64,000 nucleotides of DNA, taken from NCBI GenBank assembly GCA_949752745.1, contig OX457026.1, positions 48,826,456 through 48,890,455 on the forward strand. Reading direction: 5' to 3'. The translations under genes and the position numbers were made by a program. This DNA is from Protula sp. h YS-2021. Its lineage: Eukaryota > Annelida > Polychaeta > Sabellida > Serpulidae. Positions 1 to 9,607 of the stretch are shown in pieces; position 1 is the first letter of the stretch, and each line of letters opens with the position of its first letter. Under the pieces are notes generated by a model that worked only from the letters and a program-made list of their open reading frames with translations, had not been told where the DNA came from and did no database searches.

Positions 1-1150
1 AAACAGAAATTACAATATTTTATGTAATGATAGCTTTATTGTACTTGCAAAAAAATAACATTTTTGGTCATAGGGTTTTTAGGACAAATTTTTATCATTT
101 CAGCTATTGCTGTCGTTCAAATTCAAATATTCAAAAATATTCAAAAATTTAAATAGAACTTAATTGATGCAATTTATTCGATGAGGTGTCAGTTCACCCC
201 ACAGCGAGTTTAATTTAATCCGTTTATGGAAAATTTCGTACAGTTGTATGTCATTGCTCTGCGCCAGTGGTTCTAACAATTAAACACTTAGATCTGATAG
301 TAAACGGATGTTTTTTTAGTGGGTGGCATGTTCAATGGCCCCATGTGTAATTTAGGGTTTTAGAGTAAATTCACTCTCTTTGTGCTCTTATTTTAACTCA
401 AAATTAAACATAAACAACCCCGTATAAATTAGCACGTTCAATGGTCAACTTCGTGAATAAAGAAATTACATAGTAAAAATGAATCCACCAATAAATTCAG
501 TTTTACGCTCCTGGCCCAAACCAATCGCGGGAGCGCGTTACAACTTAGCTTCTTGCGACTTCATATATGTAGCGGACTTGGTGTTACTTTTTTTTGAGAT
601 AGTACACTTAACCTTTATGTGGCCGCTAAATTTAAAACACGTGTTAAAGTCAGGTGATTCCCTGTGATTGGTCTGTGACACGTGTTCTGTTCAACGGACC
701 ATATCCCATCAAATTCGTTGTTATTTCTTCATGTGTTTGGCCAGTCTGTAAAAGTCAGTCATACTGGACAGATGGGTTTAGCCTGAAGTTTGAAGTCCAC
801 AATTGGTAAGAGCTTGATTATAATTAGCTATAATAAATGAAATGTTTTTATGTCAGAAATATTTCATGTGTAATTTAGATTAAATACTGGCTCGATTTAT
901 CTGATAATTATCGGTATTTTGGCATTAATTTTGTGTCAATGTGTTCTAATATTTTGTTATTGTTTATTGCAGTCGACATTGTTAGGCAGGATAGGAAATA
1001 AATTAGTAAAGAACAGCAATGGTCTTTCATTTCCTGTCCGTCACAGTGGACAATTCGACTGAGATGGATGGCTAAATTTATTTTGAGAGCCAACCAGTGG
1101 CAGGGCAGCACAGAGGCCACAACGATGCCCCCTCCATCTACGCGCTCGTT
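1..1150. other. AT-rich intergenic DNA, no gene recognised
   Basis: Only short, biased open frames are present on either strand and none shows a recognisable motif. No terminal repeat, hairpin or splice-bounded exon stood out. Confidence 0.5.
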
Positions 1151-1332
1151 GGCTCAGGTACGCGCTGGACGACTCAGCTACGCGCTCGACAGCTCAGGCA
1201 CGCGCTGGACGACTCAGCTACGTGCTCGACAGTTCAAGCACGCGCGGGACGACTCAGCTACGCGCTCGATAGCTCTGGTACGCGCTGGACGACTCAGCTA
1301 CGTGCTCGACGGCTCAGGCATGCGCTGTACGG
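1151..1332 (+). repeat. CpG-rich 40-bp minisatellite, about 4.5 units
   Basis: Units begin at 1151, 1191, 1231, 1271 and 1311 with an exact 40-bp period. Each unit is two related halves of about 20 bp sharing GCTCAG..ACGCGCT and CTCAGCTACG. It is much richer in C, G and CpG than its surroundings. The long open frames across it (1068-1432) are by-products of a stop-free repeat and are not called as genes. Confidence 0.9.
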
Positions 1333-1931
1333 TATAGAAAAGTGCTGTACGATGCAGGAACGTAGCGAACGCTCAGGGTACAGCACAGTACGTCTCAATG
1401 GATGCGGTATTTTCCATGGAGTGTTGCCGTGACACCGCCACGAAGTGACTGGTATTTTTGTCCTTTGTTTAAAAAATTCTATTAAAACAGATGTGAAAAC
1501 AAAACAAAAATATGGTCCAAATTTGAATGAACCGCCCCCTGCCCCTGTCCAGTATTTAAAAACATATTCTCTCTTTTGAAAAAAATCGGAGTATGAGCCC
1601 CTCCTCTTGGAATAATTGGTGTAAAATTCTGTGAAAAAAAGGAGTTTAAATTGTGTGCAAAAACGTACAGTGCAATTTTAGGGATTCTATTTTTGAAAAT
1701 GAGAAATAATGTAAGCAATCTCATCTCTCTACCCCCCCCCCCATCCCTGGCGTGTAAAATTCACTCAATTGGCGTTAAATAGGTGAAAAAAAGAAATATA
1801 TATATATTGGTCATTTCTTTAGCCATAACGAGGGTTTTTTCACTGCTTGTGTTTAATTACTATTTTGTTAGGAATAATTTAGAAGTCTTTGTGAATTTTA
1901 TAAAATTTAGTTAAAGGTTTATGTATTAAAT
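1333..1931. other. No gene recognised; C-homopolymer present
   Basis: AT-rich sequence with a C-run near 1731-1742. No coding or mobile-element signal was found. Confidence 0.4.
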
Positions 1932-3424
1932 CTACGAGTACCCCCCCCCTCTACTCTGAAACACACATACGCATGAATTTATGTACGTCACTGCAGCTGA
2001 ATTTGAAAGCTCTGTAAACACAGAACTATTTTCCCCCTCTGTAACCCACATATACACCAATGTACGCTCTAGAGGCGAATTTTCAAACCGTAGGCCCACA
2101 TTAGCTTGGTTTGACCTTCTCTCCGTTGTAATAGAATCCAGTACCTCTGCGGACACGAATTGATGCAGCACATTTCTGACGTTTTGCGAATAAGTTCAAT
2201 CGCTTGCTTGGGTTCAGTAACGCTCTTGATCCCACCATCTACATAGAAGTTGTGTCGCAATAAATTACTTGCTACTGAGCCGTACTTATGCTAGGAGTCA
2301 TCTCCTACTTGCTTTAGGCCGAAGCTGCTACATGAAGGTCATGATCGAGGTCCGAACGTATGCACACCCATTGCATACACACATGGCTCCTTTGATGTAT
2401 CGCCACAAGGCCACCAAAGGAAACACATGTAGAAACGGTCCTTTTCTGGTACTTTAAATTGATAAAACATTTTTTTAATGTCACATTCAAAGGCTAATGT
2501 TTCCTGTCGAAACCTAAACAGTACACCGAGAAGCGTGTTTGTTAGGTTTGGACCTTGCAGCAAGAGATCATTGAGTGGAAATTGGAGCTGCAATCAAACA
2601 GAACACTCAACTTGTTGGCAGTATGAACCTCATGGTGGGGAAGATACCAGACTACTTTATCCAGATCAGAAGGTGGAACAAGAGTTGCGTAATTCTTATC
2701 GAGCATTTCAGTCCTGTCAGTCGTGTATCTTTGTTTGAGTTCTGGTTGACGATCAAACCTACGCTTGAGACATCCGAGCCCTTCCTTCGCTACCCGACGA
2801 TTGTTAGGTAAATTGGATTCTGCACGAAACGGCAGAGGCATAATGTAGTGATTACGCGAGTCTCTAAAGATGTTTGATTTCATCAACTCCAAAAACCGTG
2901 CATCTTCTTGTGACAGTCCGACGCCTTATTAGACGTCCTTAAAATCGGACTCAAGGACTTCTAAAATGTCACGAGGTGGTGCGACCACCGAAGCACATGT
3001 GCGAAGGGCAATTTGATTGACCTTATCCCTGCCTACATCGTAGGCCATAACCCTGTGACTGAAACCATGGCTGTTTGGAGAACCACAGTCAACCATGCCA
3101 ACTATACCCCAGCCCAAATCTGTTCGTTGGGCAAAAGGTCCGTGTTTGGCTGGAATAAGTTCTCTTGGGATGAGCGCTCGGCTACAATTGTATCCTATAA
3201 GCAGACCAATTTCCGCGGAATCCGATACTGGCATGTTTGGACTGCATCTTCTTCAAATGAGGCCACTTCTTGCACATTGATGCCGTTGGTATATGTGACC
3301 TGTTTGTGGGCATAATCGGCCTTGAATACAGGTCAAGCAGGCGAATTTTCTTCTGAGAGTTAAATCCTCTCACCACAAATCCACCGACTCGTTCGGATTG
3401 AACACGTTTATCTTCGGCGAACAC
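1932..3424 (-). pseudogene. Decayed BEL/Pao retrotransposon pol (protease and reverse transcriptase)
   Basis: Reading right to left, fragments in different frames follow the BEL/Pao order. 3424-2929 resembles the aspartic-protease region (LIGYN..RALIPRE..P.A..TDLGWGIVG). 2892-2542 has the RT entry region (MPLPFR, LPNNR, WYLPHHEV, FDCS). 2593-2339 has [11 protein letters not shown] and FLWWPCGD. 2260-2069 has the catalytic loop. That loop reads YVDG instead of the family YVDD, so a catalytic aspartate is lost. Multiple frameshifts and absence of integrase and LTRs show an old fragment. The family is clear from motif order; the exact clade is not. Confidence 0.85.
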
Positions 3425-3523
3425 AGTTATAAGAGTCGTCCGATATATGAGATGTAGTATGTGTATATACAGTCAGCTGTTTTTGTTTACGTGGAGCCGA
3501 GAGTGTGAGCTTCACTGTTAGCA

Positions 3524-3705
3524 TTGCAGTGCAAGCTATTGAAGGTCAAATTAGCTTATGTGCATAGTGTAATAGCTGTATGTATTATACGAGAAACGCA
3601 ACGAGCCATTGCAATTGAGTTTCAACGCAAATACTGGAGCAAATCAGCTAGTACCACCAACAAATGCAGAACTGTAGAACGCATTTACACAACTAGCAAA
3701 CTTGG
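3524..3705 (+). pseudogene. Possible helix-turn-helix transposase fragment (DUF4817-like)
   Basis: One frame reads ..IRETQRAIAIEFQRKYW..TVERIYTTSKLG, which resembles the N-terminal helix-turn-helix of mariner-like or DUF4817 transposase genes (ETQR..A..FQRKYP...TI.RIY.KF..TG). There is no convincing start codon, and the similarity ends where element B begins. Called from a short motif only. Confidence 0.4.
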
Positions 3706-4140
3706 ATGTGACACGGATTTTATACACTTTATGTGTACTGTAGTATTTGTGCGCCACAAGTTGTTGGTGATTATTATGTTCCTTTGCTACGTTCTGTTGG
3801 AATACAAGGACTGATGGAGACATTGTCATGAAAACTTATGGAGAACCTCATTATGTTCCTGTAAACACATCCAAATTTGACGTGATAGAAATGAATATTA
3901 AGGACGACACAGACCATAATGTTCCATTTCAAACTGAAATGGTGATCTGTAAACTTCATTTTGGACCGAAAGCATTATGAAAGCATACACACACAATCCA
4001 TCTATATATTGCAACCATTTTCTTTCGTCAAGTGGGTGGGGAATTACAGGATTTAAAGGAGCGCGAATACAATATGGAGATGGTATTGGTTCAATACTGG
4101 GATCATTGGCTCGCAGAGCAATTCCACTGCTTAAGGCAGG
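3706..4140 (+). pseudogene. Penton (minor capsid) fragment of element B
   Basis: Collinear with the C-terminal half of element A's penton (FYTLYVYCSIC, VVGDYYVPL, VPVNTSKFDVIEMNIKDD). A one-base loss near 3810 shifts frame. A TGA at 3978-3980 stands where element A has CGA (15060-15062), consistent with CpG deamination. The single jelly-roll penton builds capsid vertices in this virus group; this copy cannot. Confidence 0.85.
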
Positions 4141-4333
4141 GGCTAAAATCGTTGCACCACATCTTGAAAAGGCTGCAAAAGGTGTCGCGAAAGATGTTAC
4201 AGGTCGAGTAGCACAACGTGTGATTGGTGATGTGTTAGGAGGACAAAAGAGAGCGAAATCAGCAAAACCTGTCAGAAGGCGAAAGGCAGCTAAACGTATA
4301 ACATCAACAAAATATAAGAAAGATATTTTTTAA
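3977..4333 (+). CDS. pX-like basic core/minor capsid protein, element B copy
   Basis: The 118-codon frame holds, from about 4058, QYGDGIGSILGSLARRAIPLLKAGAK followed by an alanine/lysine-rich helix and an Arg/Lys-rich tail (RRRKAAKRI..KKDIF). A hydrophobic glycine-rich segment followed by a strongly basic tail matches the pX-like proteins of Polintons and adintoviruses, related to adenovirus core peptide. It lies between penton and capsid genes, the normal position. The first 27 codons, including the ATG, overlap shifted penton sequence, so the true start is uncertain. This copy keeps the glycine-rich N-terminus that element A has lost. Confidence 0.7.
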   Translation: MKAYTHNPSIYCNHFLSSSGWGITGFKGARIQYGDGIGSILGSLARRAIPLLKAGAKIVAPHLEKAAKGVAKDVTGRVAQRVIGDVLGGQKRAKSAKPVRRRKAAKRITSTKYKKDIF

Positions 4334-4335
4334 TC

Positions 4336-4997
4336 ATGTCTTTAATTCATAATCATTCTTGTGAATGTAGTCTTTCTCCATTAGAATGGTTTCGCATACC
4401 ACCAACGCAAAATGCTGTAGAAAAGTTACAATGTAGGCTATCAACCAATGACTACCATTAGAGAGGGTGCTCCAATAGAATTCTACATTCCTGCGAGTAC
4501 AGAAGAATATCTAGATTTAAAGAACAGTAAACTCCATATTGTATGCCACATGGTAAAGGCTGATGGAACACCGTGTGGCGCATCATGTATCAATGATTTG
4601 TTTAATGGGTTATGGTCCAATATTGAATTATTTCTAAATGATCGTTTGATATCACATAGTAACAATACCCATGGTTATACCAGCATCATATCTCATTTCA
4701 TTCATGACTCGGAAGAAAGTCTCCATTCTGAGCGCTCTATGCGTCTCATCTATAAAGATACTGCTGGGTCAATGAATACTCATGAGGTGAAAAGAGCTAA
4801 TCATGAAATATATGTATCAGGTTTTCATGTAAATGTTGGAGGTGGCGATCTAGCTGAAACAGGAAATAATGGTTTACATAATCGTTGTTTGTATACAGGT
4901 CTAAACCGTGCGTTTATGCTTACAGGTGGTTTAAGGGTAGATTTGTTTGAGCAGGATCGTTATCTTCCCAATGGTGTTAGTATGAAATTATGTTTAC
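4336..4997 (+). pseudogene. Major capsid protein N-terminal jelly-roll, element B, interrupted
   Basis: Starts at ATG 4336 (SLIHNHSCECSLSPLEWF, PPTQ), frameshifts near 4430, then runs from 4448 (TTIREGAPIEFY, LWSNIELFLND, NNTHGYTSII, LFEQDRYLPNG). This is the first jelly-roll of the Polinton double jelly-roll capsid protein. It is cut at 4997 by element A; the second jelly-roll resumes at 24838. Target-site duplicates flank the cut. Confidence 0.9.
4992..4997 (+). repeat. Target-site duplication of element A, left copy (GTTTAC)
   Basis: GTTTAC abuts the first base of the left TIR (4998). The partner is GTTTAA at 24826-24831. Five of six bases match, and Polinton integrases make 6-bp duplications. 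Confidence 0.85.
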
Positions 4998-5803
4998 AGT
5001 AGTGTAGAAACAAGAGAATCACAACATAGCAACGTATGTTTATATAAGAGTTCTACAACATAGCAACGGATGTTTAGATAAGAGAACTACCACACTGCAG
5101 TGCAGTGCAGTCCTTTTTATATGCGAGAGCAAAAGGAGCGAAATTTTGACGAAAAGGGAGCGAAAATGCACCAATGAGAATGGGCTGTTAAAGGTGCATT
5201 TCTATTGGTGAGAAATAGAGCATGTGATGTGAAAATTTCGCTCCTTTTGCTGCGGCATATAAAAGGGAGTGTATTGAAGAAAAAAGCCAGTTGGAAAGAT
5301 GAAGTTGCCAAGCATGTCTATGGGAACCCCCTCCCTTTTTTTGGTTTACCATTGAGGCTTTGGAGTTGTTAGAGTGTGGTTTGAAGTGTGATTGATGATG
5401 AGAGAAGGAAAAGGTTATTTGATACAGTTTTTTTTTACGATGAAGGTTTTTGCAGTGCTTTGCACAGTGAGTTGTTAGAGTGTGGTTGGGAGTAATGACG
5501 AGAGAAGGAAAACGTCATTTGATGCAGTTGCAACGATTGCGAGCCATTGCGAGCGAAAGAAAGGTGTTTCCGGTGAAGAGTTTTTTTGGTGGACGTATTG
5601 GCTTTTTTTTAAAGAAGGCGTGTGCGCCGAGACGGGTTGGGGAGAGGGGGGAGAGAGGGTGACAGTATGAGAGGGAGGGCTTCTTGTTTTTGAAAGAAGG
5701 CGTGTGCGCCGAGACGGGTGACAGTATCAGAGTTTTTTTAAGCATTTCCCACACATTCTCATGCATACACACACACCAACACGATAGGTTTGTTTGCTTA
5801 TTT
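4998..5803 (+). repeat. Left terminal inverted repeat of element A
   Basis: About 806 bp, complementary to 24825-24011. Identity holds through the promoter-like block, two copies of a module GAGTTGTTAGAGTGTGG..GAGAGAAGGAAAA (about 5358 and 5470) and purine-rich stretches, and ends after GTTTGCTTATTT at 5803. Short open frames inside it are shadows. Confidence 0.9.
5115..5265. promoter_or_regulatory. Dyad-symmetric divergent promoter in the left TIR
   Basis: Outward TATA (TTTTATATGC, 5115-5124) and inward TATA (CATATAAAAG, 5256-5265) flank a perfect 19-bp inverted repeat: GCAAAAGGAGCGAAATTTT at 5129-5147 and its complement at 5232-5250. Between the arms are CCAAT (5171-5175), inverted CCAAT (5204-5208) and another GGGAGCGAAAA. 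GCGAAA cores resemble E2F half-sites; that reading is inference. The mirror copy is in the right TIR at about 24558-24708. Confidence 0.7.
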
Positions 5804-5867
5804 TGGAAGAATGGGTGGCTGCCAAAAGGCAGCCGTGGAGGGATTTTCAGTGTCGTTGTTTTTTTCC

Positions 5868-6605
5868 TCACACTTTCAGTTTCTTCGTGCCACTGAAGCC
5901 ACTGATACCACTTGTGCTGGCTTCGCTGCCTCTAGTCTCGCTGCAGGTACACTTCCTTTTGTGTGCTGCAACCCCAGCCTTAGTCGAATCAAAGTCTTTG
6001 CGTTGTAAACTGCAATAGTAATGTGCATGTTTCATGGCTTCTGCACATAGCTGTTCATGCTGGCGTATAGTAATGCCCTCAGGAACACGATAGTGACAGA
6101 AGTCACAAAACACGATGGTTTGTAGGTCGTCTACAAGACGCATAAGACCCTGGAGGTCTGTGTTATTCTGTATATCCTCCAGTTTTGATTGACTAAGATT
6201 GAGGGTACAGTCCATGTTGGAAGGTGGCTGCACCGGCGCATCCGAGATGCTAGCGACAGCGGCCGCTAGCTTATCTTCAGGAGTTGATGTCACGTTGATA
6301 TTGCACTGTTGTGTACACTGTTGTGTAGTAGGTGCCACCGGCACGCTCTGGACATCAACTGCCTGCGGATGAGCTGGCGGCGAAGTGGCTAGCACGGTTG
6401 GTACATATGGCTCAGTGACAGAAGTCACTTCGGTAGCAGGAGGATCCGCATCTTCTTCTTCTTGGCAGGGCGGCGGCGGCGACGAGGACGGCGGCGACGA
6501 GGACGGCGGCGGCGAGGGATCCCTCTTTTTCCTTTGCCTCTTCTTTTTCTTGAGTCGTCGATGGCTCTTTTCTGCCGCCCTGCCAAAGCGGTGAAACTCT
6601 TGCTA
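5868..6605 (-). CDS. Unrecognised protein with C2HC zinc-finger-like segment and basic tract
   Basis: The frame is open from about 6605 down to the stop at 5868, but it contains no ATG before its best-conserved part, so the start is probably lost, spliced or frameshifted. The N-terminal part has a Lys/Arg-rich, nuclear-localisation-like tract followed by Pro/Ser- and Glu-rich low complexity (6440-6540). The C-terminal half holds CDFC-x12-H-x3-C, a plausible C2HC zinc finger, then a second finger-like block (YYC...HKRKC) missing one cysteine. It is the leftmost gene, pointing at the TIR. Function unknown; a nuclear regulatory protein is plausible only from composition. Confidence 0.5.
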
Positions 6606-7206
6606 GTGCTGCGACTGAAAATCCACGTATACCTCCTCCCACAGATCAGCATCTTTCTTGGAGAAATGATAGGTCCTCAGGCGTTCCTCTGTGAAGAATT
6701 GTTCTTTATATTGCATATTTTTTTTGCGTCTGCTTTCCAGAAAAGTTCGAAAGCTCTGCAGGCAACGATGACGAGAGTGTGTGTGTGACGAAATGATGTG
6801 TGCGAAACGTCAGACCACCCTCCCCCTCCTCCTCTCTCTCGTCGACACAGAGTATGTGTTGACGACGACCCTCCCCCTCCCTCCCTCCTTTCTTTTTTTT
6901 TTTGCTGTAACATTAGGGATAGCTTTGAGTGAGTTGTTAGAGAGTGATTGGGAGTGTGATTGGTGACGAGAGAAGGAAAACGTTATTTGATGCAGTTGTA
7001 GCGATTGCAAGCCATTGCGAGCGAAAGAAAGGTGTTTCCGGTGAAACGTGTGGACATAGGTATTAAGGCCCCCCTCCCTTGTCGGCACAAAGTATGTGTC
7101 GACCCCCCTCCCCAAGAACAGAGTATGTGTCAAGGACCCTCCCCCCTCCCTACCTTAAAAATTATATATAAGTGGGGGGAGGTCTAGGCTGAGGTGTAGC
7201 CAGATC
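6606..7206. promoter_or_regulatory. Regulatory block with TIR-like and GTCGACAC/CT-rich modules
   Basis: Around 6930-7050 it repeats a TIR module (GAGTTGTTAGAG..GAGAGAAGGAAAACG..GCGAAAGAAAGGTGTTTCCGG, also at 5470-5580). Around 6809-6890 and 7078-7150 are GTCGACAC..GAGTATGTG plus CCCTCCCCCTCCC runs, which recur inverted at 23220-23335. A TATA-like TATATATA at 7163-7170 lies about 35 bp before the 7207 ATG. No convincing gene lies here. Confidence 0.55.
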
Positions 7207-7419
7207 ATGGAAGCGGCATTGCTGAATACACCTCCTCCTCTAGCTATCAACACGGACATGGATGACTTGTTTGGGGTGGAACCGTTTACTTTTGATAGTG
7301 TATTGCCGGTATTACCAGTGAAAGAGATTGATGCATTCCTGGCTAACATGACAGAGGCTGAAAAAGACTTGGAGGAACTGGTAGGCTTCTATCAGACGTC
7401 CCTCCTAAGGAAGCGCTAG
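7207..7419 (+). CDS. N-terminal part of an acidic unrecognised protein
   Basis: The ATG at 7207 follows a TATATATA box by about 35 bp. The 70-codon frame is acidic and hydrophobic (DMDDLFGVEPFTFDSVLP, EAEKDLEELVGFY). An alternative frame stays open through this stop towards the 7485 ORF and is then blocked by a TAA near 7455. The two ORFs therefore probably were one gene broken by a frameshift near 7390 and a nonsense codon. Not recognised; the position and acidic N-terminus would fit an early regulatory protein. Confidence 0.5.
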   Translation: MEAALLNTPPPLAINTDMDDLFGVEPFTFDSVLPVLPVKEIDAFLANMTEAEKDLEELVGFYQTSLLRKR

Positions 7420-7484
7420 ACGCTGCTGCTCCGTCAGATATACCTACAGTGCAGTAAGGGATACAGCAAGGAATAGAGGAAGGA

Positions 7485-8213
7485 ATGCCAGATCCTGATG
7501 GCCCCGACTACCCGTTCTGGGTTGCAAATGCACTTGATAATGGGAGAAACACACAACTCAGCACAAAGTTAAAAGCTCATCTGAAGCAACTTAACGAAGA
7601 AATGAGTGCCGAGCCCGACGATCCGAGCGAGCCCAGCGAGCCCGACGAGGAGCCTGAGGATTCAGAAGTGGATATGTTAAGTGATGATGAAGAAGACAAG
7701 CATTTGAAATCGAAATTTGAATCGAGTAAGACCATCCCTGTGACTGAGGAAGATGTGACGCTGTTGAAAAGAAACTTTCAAGCCGTGTGTCCTCTGATCT
7801 ATTGCAACATTTTATGGTGTTTATGTGAAGAAGGCTTTTCCGACAAGCACACGTACATGTACCTAATGGAAGAAGTGAACACTGTCATTATGCTCATGTT
7901 CATGCTAGAAGGAAACATAGAGCATGTTCCGGTGTCACAGCCAAAGTTCACCGAAGCCATGACTCGACGTTTTGTTCAACTGTTTAAACTCCTTCATGAG
8001 GAACAGTTTAAGACGTTGTGTCTGCCAGAGCCGAAGCATGTGAATGAGGGTCGCGATTCCAAATGTGCAAAGGTCATGCTACATGGTTTCAAATACCTTG
8101 AACAACGCATTAAGGTGTATGATATGATGGCCTACCTCTATGAAAAAGGACATTTCACCATGCCAATGCTGTTTCAATGGATAGTAGGGAGTCGAAAACA
8201 GGAGACTTTTTAG
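7485..8213 (+). CDS. Unrecognised acidic protein, probable C-terminal part of the 7207 gene
   Basis: 242 codons. Residues about 40-75 are very acidic (EPSEPDEEPEDSE, LSDDEEDKH). The remainder is predicted helical with several cysteines (LIYCNILWCLCEEGF) and hydrophobic runs (NTVIMLMFMLEG), ending GSRKQETF. A strict LxCxE motif was sought and is absent. Another open frame follows to about 8323 (..FNEMTPRFYKHLMKTYM), so the C-terminus may also be frameshifted. No family recognised; it precedes the next gene's TTTAAAAGG box at 8342. Confidence 0.55.
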   Translation: MPDPDGPDYPFWVANALDNGRNTQLSTKLKAHLKQLNEEMSAEPDDPSEPSEPDEEPEDSEVDMLSDDEEDKHLKSKFESSKTIPVTEEDVTLLKRNFQAVCPLIYCNILWCLCEEGFSDKHTYMYLMEEVNTVIMLMFMLEGNIEHVPVSQPKFTEAMTRRFVQLFKLLHEEQFKTLCLPEPKHVNEGRDSKCAKVMLHGFKYLEQRIKVYDMMAYLYEKGHFTMPMLFQWIVGSRKQETF

Positions 8214-8435
8214 TGATCGTCATGAGACAATCTTTAACAGGTGGTTTACCAACAGCCTTTCTGGATGGTTTCAATGAGATGACTCCGCGATTTTACAAGC
8301 ATCTCATGAAAACCTACATGTAACCCCCCCTCACCCTTCCCTGGTTTAAAAGGGACGGGGGCGCGCGCGCAGTGCGGACCACAAAGCCATTAGTTCATTG
8401 TGGGGGCAGCTTAAAAAAGCTTTCATCATTAAATA

Positions 8436-8774
8436 ATGTTACCATTTCTTCACAGATGTGCAGAGACTGTGGATGATGTTTTCAAAGTGAACTATGTTGA
8501 CTATGTGTTTTCAATGCTTCCTACTTTTGAATCGGAATGGCAAGTGAAGAATTTGCATCAGCATTGGGTAGCTGTTGGAAAGGCCATTCCAAGTGATCGT
8601 TTTATCCACTCGTTTCTACGTGAATGCGAAGATCTACATATACTATCAGCTTATGACATTGATTCAGCATTTATCCACGCGGATACAATTTGGGCAGTGG
8701 AGCTCATGTTAGTTGTAGCTGCAAGAATCCTTTTACATTTTGATGATGACATTCCATTGACGACGAATGTATAA
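8436..8774 (+). CDS. Unrecognised small protein, probably ended early by TAA
   Basis: 112 codons from ATG 8436, about 90 bp after a TATA-like TTTAAAAGG. After the TAA at 8772-8774 the same frame stays open to TAA 8868-8870 with similar composition, suggesting a premature stop. The segment FIHSFLRECEDLH..YDIDSAFIHADTIWAVELMLVVAARIL resembles LHSRFLGECDT..FDFDSALYSVRTDVEVYFIVVDYL in the 9608-9965 gene, so the two may be paralogues. Function unknown. Confidence 0.55.
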   Translation: MLPFLHRCAETVDDVFKVNYVDYVFSMLPTFESEWQVKNLHQHWVAVGKAIPSDRFIHSFLRECEDLHILSAYDIDSAFIHADTIWAVELMLVVAARILLHFDDDIPLTTNV

Positions 8775-8864
8775 GAACTTGTTCGATTCAACCATGGACG
8801 AGTTGAAGTGAATTCAAAGCTTTGCAAGGAGTTTGAAAAGGGAGCTGATTCAGCAGATGGTTGG

Positions 8865-8873
8865 GTATAAAAT
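8865..8873 (+). promoter_or_regulatory. TATA box before the 8914 gene
   Basis: GTATAAAATG followed by a G-run lies about 45 bp before the ATG at 8914. Confidence 0.6.
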
Positions 8874-8913
8874 GGGGGGGGGGGGGTGAAGGCATCAGTA
8901 CATTGTGGCAGTC

Positions 8914-9588
8914 ATGGAGAACAAGACAAGCAGCAGTTTTAAAATTAGTGCAAACTTAACCATTACTGTGGAGTCTGGACAATATGGAATATTTCTTCCC
9001 ATCAAACGTGGGGAGAAATGGTGCGCTTATTCACCATCTTTGTGGAAGATTGTGTGTCAGAACGTGAAAAAATGCCGTGACATTGGCTTCAAACTGTACT
9101 TAACGGAAACAAAGTGGCTTGAAGTCATTTCATATCAAGGCATGCGCTATGTGAGCTTCTTACGCACATCACGGGTGGAAGGGAAAGAATACACACATCA
9201 CATCAACATGAATGATGGTGAATGGGAGACACTGCTTCAGGAGATGGATAACATCGACTCAGCCTTATCGGTTGAACCGTGTACGGAACTTCATGACAAG
9301 AAAACGATCATCAAGCTGCAAAAGGATGATCGGATGAAGGTGTCAAAGTTATCCAAGAAAAGACAGGCTGAAGTTCAGTTGGAGAATATGGATGTACAAA
9401 ATCAACTTGGACTTACCTGCGACTATTGCAGTGCTTGCGGATATATGGAGGATTATGATTGCCACTGCCACAAGTACAATTGCATGATGTGTGAACCAAA
9501 CAACTTCTGCGGCAAGTGTGGAGTACTTAAGGTCTGTGAAGCACAGTTGAAGCCCACACACACACTGCAAGATGAACGCATGTTTTAG
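8914..9588 (+). CDS. Tandem PC4-like protein with Cys-rich C-terminus
   Basis: The ATG at 8914 is preferred over upstream GTG. Residues about 20-120 hold two units with the layout of the PC4/p15 coactivator fold (beta strands, then a helix starting after a loop with W). The first ends CAYSPSLWKIVCQNV. The second has FKLYLTETKWLEVISYQGMRYVSF..THHINMNDGEWETLLQEMDNID, comparable to the clearer PC4 gene at 18368-18739 (GILLTIPEWKMLKKQVKEVD). Residues about 165-210 contain around a dozen Cys/His (CDYCSACGY, CHCHKYNCMMC, FCGKCG), probably zinc-binding. PC4 proteins bind single-stranded DNA; activity here is inferred. The homology is pattern-based and moderate. Confidence 0.6.
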   Translation: MENKTSSSFKISANLTITVESGQYGIFLPIKRGEKWCAYSPSLWKIVCQNVKKCRDIGFKLYLTETKWLEVISYQGMRYVSFLRTSRVEGKEYTHHINMNDGEWETLLQEMDNIDSALSVEPCTELHDKKTIIKLQKDDRMKVSKLSKKRQAEVQLENMDVQNQLGLTCDYCSACGYMEDYDCHCHKYNCMMCEPNNFCGKCGVLKVCEAQLKPTHTLQDERMF

Positions 9589-9607
9589 AAAAGCTTATGT
9601 TGACTTG

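Larger units (their letters stand above)
3706..4997 (+). mobile_element. Polinton/adintovirus element B, left part
   Basis: From about 3706 the sequence follows element A positions from about 14787 onward: penton C-terminal half, pX-like gene, capsid N-terminal half. It stops at 4997, where element A is inserted. The rest of B resumes at 24826. The left end of B is truncated, with no TIR, integrase or ATPase. Confidence 0.9.

Noticed and set aside
1068..1432. Two long overlapping ORFs
   Set aside because: Their length comes from the stop-free 40-bp minisatellite; both are periodic repeats of the same peptide pattern.
5480..5896. ORFs inside the left TIR on both strands (and mirrored at 24042-24455)
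   Set aside because: They lie in low-complexity repeated TIR DNA and overlap each other in several frames. None shows a domain or a matching promoter position.
7740..7870. LxCxE retinoblastoma-binding motif in the 7485 product (LWCLCEE)
   Set aside because: The spacing does not fit L-x-C-x-E. No strict match was found in any small gene of element A.
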